Positions 1-9,865 of a stretch of DNA of 64,000 bases are shown piece after piece. This stretch comes from Ectobius pallidus (lineage: Eukaryota; Arthropoda; Insecta; Blattodea; Ectobiidae). The position numbers were made by a program, and so were the translations under genes. The notes under the pieces are model-generated. The model searched no databases, was not told the origin of the DNA, and saw only the letters and a program-made list of their open reading frames with translations. The stretch covers positions 24,439,023 to 24,503,022 of the forward strand of contig CAXKWD010000007.1 in NCBI GenBank assembly GCA_964059195.1. Direction: 5' to 3'. The number at the start of each line of letters is the position of its first letter. The first letter of the stretch is position 1.

Positions 1-296
1 TGACTAACATTTCAATTGTACTATTTCCCTTCCAGACTGTAATTTATCATAATTTAAAACTGTAATAATGGTTACTTACAAGAAGAGCACAAGTCCGAAG
101 CCCATCATGCATCTATTTACAGTGAAAATACCAACGACCCTATCTTAGAGGGGTTTGGAATGTCTCCTTACCACCGTTCAGTTACTGATTTTAAGTCTAC
201 TGTAGAAAATATTACTTGATGACTTTGGTCGGTAAAAAAAAAAGTTACAGAACAATGTGTTCTTTGGTCGAGGAGAACAAACCTTGGTGCCTCATT
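1..296. other. Non-coding flank, nothing recognised
   Basis: AT-rich sequence upstream of the LINE insertion. I see no credible reading frame, RNA or repeat in it. It is probably the older sequence into which the LINE inserted, because its last bases form one copy of the LINE target duplication. Confidence 0.4.
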
Positions 297-310
297 AAAA
301 GGTGCGAATT
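297..310. repeat. Target-site duplication of the LINE, copy 1
   Basis: The 14-mer AAAAGGTGCGAATT here is repeated exactly at 5082-5095. The two copies bracket the LINE precisely, so this is read as the target duplication made at insertion. An identical pair suggests a fairly young insertion. Confidence 0.9.
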
Positions 311-327
311 GATTGATTGATTGATTG
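311..327 (-). repeat. LINE 3' tail, (AATC)n
   Basis: About four GATT units on the plus strand, i.e. an (AATC)n tail at the 3' end of the LINE rather than poly(A). The same tail type ends the SINE at 39661-40200, and GATT/AATC runs also lie in the palindrome at 51.7-52.3 kb. Confidence 0.8.
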
Positions 328-546
328 GTTTATTTCATCATACAATACATAACATAAGGGACTCTCGGTTACAAACAATGCTTTGCCGCAGAGCCCCTTT
401 ATTGAGAAAAAAGAAAACTATTGGTATCACTCTCAGAACAAGACCAAACACAAAAACTATGAAAATACATATAATTGTTTCAACATGTTAATCCTTACCT
501 ACAACTTTTTATTATTATTATTTTTTTTTTAAGTATTAATTACCAT

Positions 547-1473
547 TTATACCGTCTTACTATCGCTTTCAATTTTTTTACCCCAAATTCTCTTAATTAT
601 AAACATGAATTTTCCCATTTTTTTCAGTAAAATCTCGTTTTTTGTTGTACATAATTTCTTATATGCTATGCTACTGTTCATTCTTAAATATTTCCTGTCA
701 ATGTACATTTTTCTCAGTTCTTCTGTTACAGTGCACTCTAATAAGATGTGCTTTGCGTTTTCTTCCTTCCTGCAGAGTGGACACATTCCACTAGGTGTAA
801 ACCCTCTTAAGTTTCTTAACCTCCATATACCCAATCTTAACCAAGCCAAACCAGTTCTTTCATTGCTATCACATGTAAACACATATGGTTCTAGCCCCCA
901 ATCTGATTTCATATCTATATAAAATTTCAATGATTTAAATTTTTTTAATTCACAAAATAATTCCTGTTTGGTTATATCATTACACCTTTGTCTTATAATC
1001 TTGCATATAACCTGGATGTTCCAATTCTCCATTCTGTGCCAAATCCAATTTAATCCCATTTTGTTTATAATTTCCACTAAAGATGTCCACCAGTTATCTT
1101 TCAATGTCGTGTTCTGCAAAAATGTTAAACATTCTTTTTCTAAACTATTCTCAGGTAAGTCTAAAATATGTTGAATAAACTTAATTTTTCTTATTAAAAA
1201 AGTACTCATACTATTTTCTAAGCCTAATTCCATTATTGCAGCTATATTGGCTGAGTTACTTGGTATTCCTAAAATTTTCTTACCATATCTCGCTCTGATT
1301 TTATTTACATTCTTCCATGCTTCCTCCTCTCCCCAAATTTCTGCTGCATATAATATCTTACTTTCCACCAGTGATCTATAAATAATGTTCAGATTGTGGA
1401 TTTTTATATTTGCTAATTTACTTAAACAATTATTTATTGGGGTTAAAGCCACAGCTCCTTGATTTCTAGACAT
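547..1473 (-). pseudogene. LINE ORF2 C-terminal region with CCHC knuckle
   Basis: A 308-residue open segment forming the end of ORF2. Residues 32-50 resemble the post-RT 'thumb' consensus (YRSLVESKILYAAEIWG), as in LINE polymerases. Near residues 231-247 lies Cys-x2-Cys-x7-His-x4-Cys, a nucleic-acid-binding knuckle common at the C-terminus of non-LTR ORF2 proteins. It is separated from the RT segment by a frameshift and at least one stop (about 1480-1620), so it is a broken part of one gene rather than an independent gene. Confidence 0.85.
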
Positions 1474-1600
1474 ATTTATCTGATCCTTTCAATTACCCCT
1501 ATTATTAAACCATACCCCTAAATATTTAAACTTCTCCACCACCTCGACTTTTTCATTATTCATAAACCACTGTTCCTTTCTACTCGACATCCCTCCCTTT

Positions 1601-2461
1601 CTACAGATCAGAATTTTCGTTTTTTTTTATGTTAATCTTTAAATTCCATTTTGAACTATATGCTATTACTTCATCTAATGCTCTTTGTAACCCTATAGCT
1701 GTTATAGATCCGATTACCACATCGTCTGCGAAAAGAATTGAAGGAACTTCCCTATTCTGGATTACAGGGCAATGGCAATCCTTATTATTAATTACGCTTA
1801 CTACATCATTTATGAAAATATTGAATAAGAAAGGGCTCAATTTACAACCCTGTCTTAAACCTTTATTATTTGGAATACGCTCTGTTAAACTTCCGTCTCC
1901 TAATTTTATTTTAAAACCTATTTCCCTGTAAATTGCTTGTATACAACTTATAAATTTCGGGCTTAAGCCGCACTTCCACATTTTAAACCATAATTGATCT
2001 CTGTTAATAGTGTCAAAAGCTTTTTCAAAATCTATAAAAACCCAGTAAATTTTACCCCTCTTATAACTTAAATATTTATCAATCAACGATTTCACTATAA
2101 ATATATTGTCACTCGTCCTTTTATTGCTTTTAAAACCCGCTTGATAAATAGAAATTATCTGACCCTCTTCTAGCCAAAATTTCAATCTTTTAGCCAACAA
2201 CCCTGTATAAATTTTACTTAAAGCTGGCAAAATAGATATTCCCCGATAGTTTTCAGGGTCCAGCTTCGAACCCTTCTGTTTGTAAATCGTTATCATCATA
2301 GCTGTATTCCAGCTGTTCGGGATTGACCCTTTATTTTTTATTCCATTGAAAATCCTTGTTAATAATCCCAGCCACCTCTCGTTCTTCCCCATTTCCTTCC
2401 AACATTGAATGGGGATACCACCCAGCCCAGTACTCTTTTTATTCCTAGCTTCTAGCAACAA
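1601..2461 (-). pseudogene. LINE ORF2 reverse transcriptase domain
   Basis: A 286-residue reverse transcriptase segment. The fingers motif NYRGISILP is at residues 71-79. Motif A, FIDFEKAFD, is at 142-150 with the first catalytic Asp at 144. Motif B, GLRQGCKLSPFLFN, starts at 201. Motif C, FADD, is at 244-247, so all catalytic aspartates are present. The frame runs upstream in the same phase into the 2474-3301 segment, interrupted only by one TGA (2474-2476). It breaks downstream in a homopolymer T-run near 1620. Its role is to copy the element RNA into DNA at the nicked target. Confidence 0.93.
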
Positions 2462-2473
2462 TTTCTTTACTTC

Positions 2474-3301
2474 TCATTCTGTAAAATCGTCATCTAGTAC
2501 ACTTATGTAATTATTTTGAAAAAACCTATCACTGTTATCAATTCTTATTCCACTGTTCATCTTAAATAACTCTTTGAAATATGTACACCACACTTCCCCT
2601 TCAATCTTATTTTCATTCTCCTTCCACTTCGTTAACTGATTAATGTAATTCCACGCCTTTTGCATATCATTTTCTTTAATCAAAAATTTAAGTTTTTCCA
2701 CTTCGTTCCTATCATACTTTATTTTCACCTCTTTTAAAAGCTCTCTATACTCTCTTTTAAGGGTTGTATAAACCTGTTTGTCTTCATTCCTATTGGATTT
2801 TTTCCATCTGTAATAACTTTGTTTGTATATATTTCGCTTTACCGCGCACTCCAAATTAAACCAACCTTTTCTTACTTTATTCATCGATACTGATTTCAAC
2901 ATTCCTCTACTTGCCCTTACAATACATTTATTTAATAAATCGATTGCTTCCCCTGGGTCAGCTTGATTCCTCACTTCTATACCTATTTTCATTAATTCAC
3001 TACATTCGTCATTTAACGCTTCTTTAAATTGGTTGACTTTCTCACTATCCCAACAGATCCTCTTTTCCTTATTACTATTTGTTACTTTACTGATCACTAC
3101 ATCATTTCCTTTCCAGTTTACCTTCAGTTCTACTGATAGGACTAAGTGGCTACTTATAGATTTATCTTCGATCTTAAACTTTAATATACTATCAGATAGG
3201 CTATCAGATATCAACACATAATCAATGACACTTACCCCGTTATTGTTAATAAATGTAAAATTTCCTTCTATGTCATCAAAATAACTCTTCACATAAATCA
3301 A
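2474..3301 (-). pseudogene. LINE ORF2: end of endonuclease and linker
   Basis: A 275-residue segment joining endonuclease and RT. The first ~60 residues hold the last endonuclease boxes: SVIDYVLIS (residues 24-32) and SSHLVL (50-55), matching the D-Y and S-D/S-H motifs of APE-type enzymes. The remainder is a charged, probably helical linker. It is shifted out of frame from the upstream endonuclease at about 3285. It ends in a TGA that is in phase with the RT segment, so that stop looks like a point mutation. Confidence 0.85.
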
Positions 3302-3884
3302 GTAACTTTAGTCCTTCACTGTTCAAATTTTTGTCCTTACTCTTCCTTGTCGAATCTGTATTGTATATACTATTTAAACACTCGACATCTCTTTCGGCCA
3401 CCCTGGCATTAAAGTCCCCACCTAACAAATACTGTGCATATGTATATTTATCCCCTAAACAATTTATTTCTCTCCTTAAATTGCGCCAGAAATTTATGTT
3501 ATAATAACTAGATTTTGTTGGATGGCTATAACAACATCCTATTATTAATTCCACTCTCTTAGTCTTACCCTTTAAACCTATCCATAATACTTCTTCTAAC
3601 TCCGACTCAATTTCTATAATGTGCTGACTTAAACTTTCTTGAATTAAAAACATAATTCCCGCTGGGTGCCTCCCGAATTTTTTTCTCTTTGATTTCTCTT
3701 TCCTAATGCATGTATATCCTTTAATCTTTATTTTCGTTTCTACCCCAAGCCATGTTTCCGCTAATCCTAGAATTTCGCATCCATTTAAAATCTCCCATAG
3801 GTCCCCATTACTTATTTTTTGTAATAATCCTTCAATATTTACAAAGCTATATCTTAAAACCCCATCTCCTGAGTTCCTTAATAC
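3276..3884 (-). pseudogene. LINE ORF2 APE-type endonuclease, N-terminal part
   Basis: Open from the codon straight after the ORF1 TAG (3885-3887) to 3276, in the SAME frame as ORF1. The first 77 codons, before the first ATG at 3653, already contain the endonuclease box GLAETWL (about 3747-3767), so translation must begin upstream of that ATG. Then comes LLGGDFNARV (Asp near 3414-3416), the central catalytic box of APE-type endonucleases. It nicks the target DNA. A frameshift near 3285 separates it from the last endonuclease boxes. Because no ATG lies between the TAG and the ETW box in this frame, expression by readthrough or reinitiation would be needed if the TAG is original. Confidence 0.88.
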
Positions 3885-5081
3885 CTATGTACTAGTATTT
3901 GTTTTCTGTTTGTCCCCAGTCAATACCCAGCTACGTAAATTGTAAGCCCCTGATTCCCCTCGCACCTGTTTACCCTCGTTTACTTCTATGAGACTCCCTT
4001 GTGGTGAGGCAAAGGTGACTAACTTCTTTTTGGGGGTAGTTTGGCGGACGGGTTGCTCACGAATGCCCTCCACTTCAATATCATGCTGCTCCCGGGGTGA
4101 TGCATGTAGAGACCATTGGGACATAGACATTCTCCTCTGTTCATCGTCCGGTGACCTCGGTGACCTCGGTGACCTCGGTGCCGGCGTCATCACCTCTTGT
4201 GCCCGTGCTTCAGCTGTTTGATTTCCTCGACCGGACTGATGATGCGGCATTTCCCGGTTATTCACTCTGCTTACTCCTGTATTTCTCCATAAGTTATTAT
4301 TCCGATGCTGCTTGCAATAGTCCAGATCGAAAAAATTACCATCAATCTTGATCTTGTTTTTCACCAATACTGCATATTTACCGGATTTTCGGGCTTCTTT
4401 TAAAAATGGTAATAGCTGTCTTCTGGTGTTACGTGTTTCTGGATCGTAATCTTGTTCCACTCGGATTTTTGTGCCTCTCAGAAGCCTAGTGTTCTTAAGC
4501 ACTACTTCCTTGGCCCCCATACTTGAAAATTTCACCAGAATCGGCCTATTCGCACCTCTCCCCAGTCTATATGATTCTACTATTTGGTTCACGTCCATGT
4601 TTATTCTTAACGCCTGTATGAAGAACTCTAACACTGTATTTAAAGTGTCCGATCTTCTCTCGGGTCTTCTTTCTTCTAAGCCGAATATCACCACATTTCT
4701 TTTTCTTTCGTTATATTCCAAATTGACCAGCCTCATCTTCATCCTCTTACACTCATCTTTCAGTATATTTATTTCGTTTCTGTTTTCTTCTGTGTTGGTT
4801 CTTACTGTGTTTAAGATTTCCTTAAGTTCAGTGATGTTTAGCTTCAACTCGTTTTTAATTTCTCTAAAACCTTCCTTCATTTCGTTCTTTACTGTTTCTT
4901 CAATTGTCGGTCCAGGGTTTAGTTCTACTCCGCCGATTATTAGTAATGCCATGGTCACCAGACCCACAAACCACAAGCTTATATTTCCAATAGCCCTATC
5001 ATTGACGTTTTTATCTGTAGTGTTGTTCCCTCTTCTTAAGTTGAAGCTTCCAATCCTTGCTCTGTATGTTGCTGTATCCAC
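3885..5081 (-). CDS. LINE ORF1: nucleic-acid chaperone-like protein with N-terminal 2A-like motif
   Basis: 398 codons, open to the element's 5' boundary. The first codon is GTG and the first ATG is residue 44, so the true start may be lost or non-AUG. Residues 34-50 are hydrophobic and lead into GVELNPGP (51-58), a 2A-like motif. Residues about 60-125 look like a coiled coil. An RRM-like fold follows (RNVVIFGLEE near 128-137; RPILVKF near 179-185), then a basic region about 200-250, as in L1 ORF1p-type proteins. The tail is Pro/Ser/Arg-rich with tandem RSP repeats from a 9-bp GGTGACCTC run at 4150-4176. It likely packages element RNA. It ends in TAG in frame with the endonuclease. Confidence 0.88.
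   Translation of the reverse strand: MDTATYRARIGSFNLRRGNNTTDKNVNDRAIGNISLWFVGLVTMALLIIGGVELNPGPTIEETVKNEMKEGFREIKNELKLNITELKEILNTVRTNTEENRNEINILKDECKRMKMRLVNLEYNERKRNVVIFGLEERRPERRSDTLNTVLEFFIQALRINMDVNQIVESYRLGRGANRPILVKFSSMGAKEVVLKNTRLLRGTKIRVEQDYDPETRNTRRQLLPFLKEARKSGKYAVLVKNKIKIDGNFFDLDYCKQHRNNNLWRNTGVSRVNNREMPHHQSGRGNQTAEARAQEVMTPAPRSPRSPRSPDDEQRRMSMSQWSLHASPREQHDIEVEGIREQPVRQTTPKKKLVTFASPQGSLIEVNEGKQVRGESGAYNLRSWVLTGDKQKTNTST
4908..4931 (-). other. 2A-like ribosome-skipping motif GVELNPGP
   Basis: Codons 51-58 of ORF1 read G-V-E-L-N-P-G-P after a hydrophobic stretch (MALLIIG). This matches the 2A consensus D-x-E-x-N-P-G-P except for Gly in place of the first Asp. In known 2A sequences the ribosome fails to join the last Gly and Pro. 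2A-like motifs have been described in non-LTR retrotransposons, so the context is plausible. Activity of the Gly variant is unknown. Confidence 0.75.
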
Positions 5082-5095
5082 AAAAGGTGCGAATT
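5082..5095. repeat. Target-site duplication of the LINE, copy 2
   Basis: Exact second copy of AAAAGGTGCGAATT, immediately outside the 5' end of the LINE. See copy 1 at 297-310. Confidence 0.9.
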
Positions 5096-5427
5096 ATATT
5101 GATGTTATCAGTATGTGATAGCTCAATGTAATTTATATTTATTTTGTGTGCATAGCAAATACTATTTTATTGGCTTTTCATCTGTAGTGTTAAATGTTCA
5201 TTAAATTCAACTTAAAGCTTCTCATTTTTACAGCCTATGTAAGTTTTCTCTAGTTTTGCAAGTAGCGTTCCAAAGTACTAATACACACTGTATATGTATA
5301 TGTATATAATGCATATACGAGGCGCGTCCATAAAATATGTTTCCTGGGGCCGTTTAGAGAAACAACAAAATTTCGTAGACATATATATTCCAATAGGTAT
5401 AGCAAGTATTCAGCTATTATTGAACTT

Positions 5428-5744
5428 ATTTGCCACCGGAATTGAAACATTTGTCATACCGTGGAACCAACTTTTGAATACCTGTGTAGTACAAGTCTGC
5501 CGCCAGGGATTTGTACCACTTTGTGACAAACATCTCCTCATCTCTGTCATTTCCTGTCATTTCTTGAGGTGTAGGAAAAAATGGAAATCACTGGGAACGA
5601 GGTCCAAGCTGTAGGGTGGATGTTTAAACACCTCCCAGCTGAACTTCTGCAGGAGACATTCTAGGAGGTGTTTAAACATCCACCCAACAGCCCGGTCTTC
5701 GCTCCCAGTGATTTCCATTTTGTCATACACCTCACGAAATGACA

Positions 5745-5745
<1 letters not shown>
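5428..5745 (-). pseudogene. Mariner transposase C-terminus, left arm
   Basis: Minus-strand remains of a mariner-family transposase. HPPYSLDLVPSDFHFF carries the last acidic residue of the DD34D catalytic triad (the Asp of the PSD box). It is followed, after a frame change near 5557, by the C-terminal segment with TGIQKLVPRYDKC and a stop after NSGGK. The first two catalytic aspartates and the N-terminal helix-turn-helix are absent, so it cannot be active. Confidence 0.85.
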
Positions 5746-5781
<36 letters not shown>

Positions 5782-5929
5782 GTTTATTTAACCTGGAGAA
5801 AGTTAAGATCGTAAGATCTTTTCTTCCACTTCACCAGGGACTAATAGTACATTAGTTGTTACATTATAACATAATAAATAACACAGAATACATTAAATGA
5901 ACACAACATAACACATTAAATGACATAAG
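5745..5929 (-). mobile_element. Short retroelement 3' tail with (AAT)n, inserted in the mariner
   Basis: A (AAT)n run (about 5745-5780) followed by a ~150-bp segment ('tttatttaacctggagaaag...'), bracketed by the 7-mer AATGACA (5738-5744, 5930-5936). It looks like a 3'-end fragment of a non-LTR element on the minus strand with a simple-repeat tail. A related tail lies at 15765-15860. The source family is not identified. Confidence 0.55.
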
Positions 5930-5954
5930 AATGACAGAGGCGCGAAGGTGGTTG

Positions 5955-6060
5955 TCACACGGTGGTTCAAATCACAGGCTGCAAACTTCTACGACACAGG
6001 TATTCAGAAGTTGGTGCCACGGTAAGTCAAATGTTTTAATTCCGGTGGCAAATATGTTGA
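5955..6060 (+). pseudogene. Mariner transposase C-terminus, right arm
   Basis: The same C-terminal transposase segment as in the left arm, on the opposite strand: YDTGIQKLVPR, an in-frame TAA, then KCFNSGGKYVEK. It confirms that both arms derive from the element's 3' end. Non-functional. Confidence 0.8.
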
Positions 6061-6168
6061 AAAGTAGCTGAACAGTGGCTGTGTCTGTTGTAATAAATAT
6101 TTCCTTGAAATTGTGTTTTGTTTCTGTAAACGGCCTCAGGGAAACTTACTTAATGGACGCGTCTCGTA

Positions 6169-6920
6169 AATAATCCACATAATTACAAACAGTAAATACA
6201 GTGTAGATCTATCGCTAGCTGCACGCTAAGAATAGGCCTACACAATTCCAGACCGGAAACATCGGGATGCCAAGAGCTCTACACAGTTTTTACATCTAAA
6301 GATCTCACATTGGTCGGAACCCTCACCACATGGGTCTAATCAGAAGTATATTAACCTTCACTTGCTCTTTATTATGTCTACCTACTAAAAAAATGTTTCT
6401 GAGAGAATTAATATCAGTGGACAGCTGAGATCAGAAACGACATGGGAGGCCGGGAGGGGCAGTTGGAATCATTTCATGAGAAAGACAATAGGCGCTATGG
6501 CCAATCAAACACTAACTAAACTAAAGCCATAGACATACATGGGTGAAAGTAAAACTAACACAATAAACCACATTATCCTCTTAAATTAATAACATTACAG
6601 CCAAAATAAATGTAACAGAAAGTGGAACTTGAATATTAGCCTTAATATAACCTGAAATGAACTACTAATATAGAAAACTCTAACAACAAAAAATATAATT
6701 ATAATTATTGGTATTTGTCATTTCCAATGTTTACTATTATTCTATTAGGACTAAGAAGGAAGACACGTTGTGTCGAAATGCATATCCCAGATTATTAATT
6801 ACTCCAGGAAGCACTTGCATGATAGCATTGAGCAATCTGTTTATAATCAACAGTTAATTGATCATATAGGCCTATTTACGTTTCTCCAAAACTTGAATTT
6901 GGAAACTGTCGAAGCAAAAG

Positions 6921-6957
<37 letters not shown>

Positions 6958-7650
6958 TACTTCGAACACATGACTTGTAAGATATGCGTTAAATAATAAG
7001 TATACTATTTATTAAGTGAATAAGAACTTATTATTTCTAAATAGATTTTATAACTATCGGGTTAATAAAACCTGGAATATTTCTATATAATAATAAATTT
7101 ACTCCAACGGAGTATAAGCAAAAGGAGTTCAGTTTAACGTTTTACAATTTTAATTTAGATCTTATGTAAATATTTTAATACGATCTTACATAACATTAAT
7201 GATTAATTTTATTAATTAAAAGTTAGTAATATGTTTCTAGACTTTTATTCTTACAAGATTGTAAATAACAATATATATGTACGGATCACACAATTAACAT
7301 TGCAATACAATTGCAATATATCTACCTATTTAAAGATATGAGGCGGAACATAACACTGTACCATGCATATGTTCGATCGAAGGACATTATGACATTCATT
7401 AATAAAATGGTTTAATTATTATTCTCAATAAGGACCTGTTCACTGTACACACTTTCTTGGCGAGCTTTCGATTTTTCCGGATGGAAGGTGGAACCTAATT
7501 GTTCTCCTAGATGAGAGAAACGATATTATTTCTTAGGATGGATGGTTATTGGAAGTCATAAATTGGAATCCGAGCCAAGATGGGGCTTCCATATGCCTCA
7601 TCAAACAAAGCCTTTCTGGGCTAAAAACTGTGGTCACTCCGTCCTTTACT
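6169..7650. other. Gene-free AT-rich stretch
   Basis: No credible coding or RNA gene. It contains an (AC)/(AT)n microsatellite at about 6921-6957 and otherwise unremarkable AT-rich sequence. Confidence 0.5.
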
Positions 7651-7654
7651 AGTG

Positions 7655-7759
7655 TTTTTTCTTTTCGAAAAATTCTTTCATATCTTTACGTGTTATGCCT
7701 CCCTAAGTACGAAACCACTGCCAGTTAAAAAAAATTGTGATATTTATATATATATAGCC

Positions 7760-7792
<33 letters not shown>

Positions 7793-7841
7793 ATAAAATT
7801 TGGTTCAAATGTCTTCAAAATTCCGGCGGCTATCGTGTAAA

Positions 7842-7883
<42 letters not shown>

Positions 7884-8335
7884 TTTACACGATAGCCGCC
7901 GGAATTTTGAAGACATTTGAACCAAATTTTATTATTTTATTTATAGGCCCAATAGTTCGGACAAGTTCGTTAATGAGCAAAATTGGCCTAAGGGGGTGGT
8001 CGGGGGGAGGGGGTTTAAATTTTGAAAAATGTATACCTCGGCCCCTATGAAGTATAGAGGGAAACTTTGTTTGAATAAATTAGAGTACTCCCTATGGAGT
8101 TCACAGTGACACCAACGATTCGGTAGTACGAGTGAGGGTTAGGGTGGGGGGATGGAAATTCGAAATTTTTGAAACCACGTCTTGTGGGGTATCGTTGAAA
8201 AGCTCTTGATGAGTACTCTACAAATCAATAATTAGTTTATAGATAGCTCTCATATAACGCGAGATTTGAATGTATGAAAATAATAACACTTAAAAATAGA
8301 CCTCAGCCTGAAGGCCTGTCGAAAGGAATGTGTGA
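7655..8335 (+). repeat. Family R non-coding repeat, copy 1
   Basis: Shares long stretches with segments at 25110-25650 (same strand) and with 26540-27090 and 30785-31445 (opposite strand). Landmarks include 'gagtactccctatggagttc', 'ttgaaaccacgtcttgtggg' and 'gcgagatttgaatg'. It has no open frame and its function is unknown. Two copies sit inside the hAT-like giant palindrome, so the family may be an internal part of that element type. Confidence 0.75.
7785..7941. repeat. Palindrome with (TA)n centre inside family R copy 1
   Basis: Arms of about 62 bp (7785-7846 and 7880-7941) are near-perfect reverse complements, separated by a (TA)n run. The arm sequence ('gtgtaaagatgtatat...') occurs once per copy in the other family R members. 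The palindrome is thus a local inverted duplication in this copy. Confidence 0.85.
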
Positions 8336-8795
8336 GGACTGACTAAGGATAAAATTACCAATGTAATAGAGTGTGAAATGTTAAAAATAATAGTTACACA
8401 CCTTTAGAACATGGCAAAATCAAAAATAAATAATAATCATAATATATAATATCAATTTAAAACATAATAAACAACTCTCTTTTTATAAAAAGATTTCAGA
8501 TCTATTTATATTTCATATGGTGCATTGTACACCAGTAAAAAGGAGTTTAATATGAAAGCTACGGCTAAATGAAAAAAGTGTTGTCCCTCAAAGAACATTG
8601 GGACAACTGTTCACTTATGTTGATACCTTGAGTTTGATAGAGTTATCACAGTCATGGCTCTCTTTAAGAATTACTATAATATCATTAATTTTGTCTTGTT
8701 TAGCGGCTTTGCTAATTATATTCATTGCTGATCTTGCGCACGGCCTCCCAGAATATCATATCCTTTTCTTGTTGTCAAAACAAATTATTGTATTA
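8336..8795. other. No gene seen
   Basis: AT-rich sequence between two pieces of family R. The pieces on either side are closer together in other copies, so this may be an insertion; I cannot identify it. Confidence 0.35.
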
Positions 8796-8799
8796 TAGG

Positions 8800-8935
8800 C
8801 TCTTCCTCTTTACCGAATTCAGTTCTTATTATTGCGGGTTTGCCATGCCAAGGCTAAAAAAGAAGATAATAAATTAAACCAAAAGCACTTTGAAATCTAC
8901 CTCAGCCTGTAGGCCTGCCTAAAGGGATTTTTTAA
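8800..8935 (+). repeat. Family R, distal piece of copy 1
   Basis: Matches the segment at 25525-25655 and, inverted, 30785-30930: 'ttattattgcgggttt', 'atgccaaggctaaa', 'cagcctgtaggcctgcct'. Non-coding. Confidence 0.75.
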
Positions 8936-9380
8936 TTTGTGTCTAGCTTGCATGCTGACACATGTCCCCTAATCCTGTCATCTGCCTATGGTAGAAGACG
9001 CAGCGGTCAGGTGGTAGGTCTAGTCCTTTCAGGGATGTACCGCCACGGAGTTTACTTTTAGTTTTGGTTGTGTAATATAACCGAATGTAGGCAGAATAAA
9101 CTAAAGTAGAATATTTTAAATACAAAATCAATATTATATTCTTCTTGTTAAACAGAAAAAACACAGCAGCGAAATTAATTTATTCATGGAGGACAAAGTG
9201 CAACAACGTGGTTTGCATTGATGCACTCTTGTCTTTTCAATTATTCACAAAGGGCACTCCAGATATTCCCTAAGTACCACCTCGTTTGCATTAATATTGA
9301 CAGAAACTTACGCTCTAATGGAGAAAATACATACGTTTCTTATGTTACCTTCTTATATTTCTTCAATATTATATGAGTTG
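8936..9380. other. No gene seen
   Basis: Mixed sequence upstream of a SINE. No supported feature. Confidence 0.35.
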
Positions 9381-9382
9381 GT

Positions 9383-9635
9383 CGGACTGGATGGCGCAGT
9401 TAGTATCGCGCTGGCTTTCAGTGCCCAAGATTGCGGGTTCGATCCCGGCCCAGATCGATGGAATTTGTGTGTGCAAAAATGTGACAGGCCCATGTCAGTA
9501 GATTTATTGGTACGTAAAAGAACTCTTGCGGGACAAAATTCCGGTAAAACTTCCGGTACTTCGGCGACGGTCACAGGCTCAGGTTATTACAGGCAAGTTG
9601 CAGTGCATTCCGTCGTTAAATAACTAATTAAAGAT
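9383..9635 (+). mobile_element. tRNA-headed SINE (family 1)
   Basis: Begins with a tRNA-like segment: box A around 'tggcgcagttagtatcgcgc' and a strong box B 'gggttcgatccc' (9436-9447), spaced as in an internal RNA polymerase III promoter. The body ends at about 'cgtcgttaaataactaatt'. I found no clear target duplication, so the ends are approximate. Confidence 0.75.
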
Positions 9636-9865
9636 CTGGGTTTAAAGGCTCTAGAGAAAAGTCATTTTTATAAAATCGACATACTCGAATCAGTGAACTT
9701 ATATTTACCGGGCTGATGACCTATCGTGCAATTGAGCTTTAAGGAATTTATGAGATAGTGGTGAATCGAATCACTGTCTCTATGCCACCATTAAGTGTAG
9801 AGCTCACTGAAGTACTTTTTAGTCATGAAGCAAGCTACTTTTTAGAGAATTGTGTATTGGGTTTT

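Larger units (their letters stand above)
311..5081 (-). mobile_element. Non-LTR retrotransposon (LINE) with APE endonuclease, RT and 2A-like ORF1
   Basis: A 4.77-kb LINE on the minus strand, bounded by a perfect 14-bp target duplication. Read 5' to 3' on the minus strand it has ORF1 (L1-ORF1p-like coiled coil and RRM), an apurinic-type endonuclease, a reverse transcriptase with a FADD box, a C-x2-C-x7-H-x4-C zinc knuckle, a ~235-bp 3' UTR and a short (AATC)n tail. No RNase H is visible. The 5' edge coincides with an open frame lacking an upstream ATG, so the copy may be slightly 5'-truncated. Lesions seen: TAG at 3885-3887, a frameshift near 3285, TGA at 2474-2476, a frameshift in a T-run near 1620 and a stop region near 1480. 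The clade is unresolved; the domain order fits Jockey/CR1-type elements. Confidence 0.93.
5318..6166. mobile_element. Mariner element rearranged into a foldback of two 3' ends
   Basis: Flanked by TA (5316-5317 and 6167-6168) with inverted ends CGAGGCGCGTCC / CGAGACGCGTCC that stay similar for some 300 bp inward. The left arm read on the minus strand and the right arm read on the plus strand both encode the SAME transposase C-terminus (TGIQKLVPR, KCFNSGGK). The element is therefore two 3' halves joined tail-out, with the 5' half and the N-terminal catalytic region missing. The centre holds a 57-bp inverted repeat (5579-5635 / 5665-5721) and a later retroelement insertion (5745-5929). Confidence 0.88.

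Noticed and set aside
4471..5118. 215-residue plus-strand hydrophobic frame as a membrane protein
   Set aside because: It lies antisense to LINE ORF1, whose domain content and TSD context are convincing; the hydrophobicity is an antisense artefact.
9383..9460. Genuine tRNA gene at the head of the 9.4-kb SINE
   Set aside because: Box A/B are good, but the acceptor ends do not pair convincingly and the sequence continues into a SINE body.
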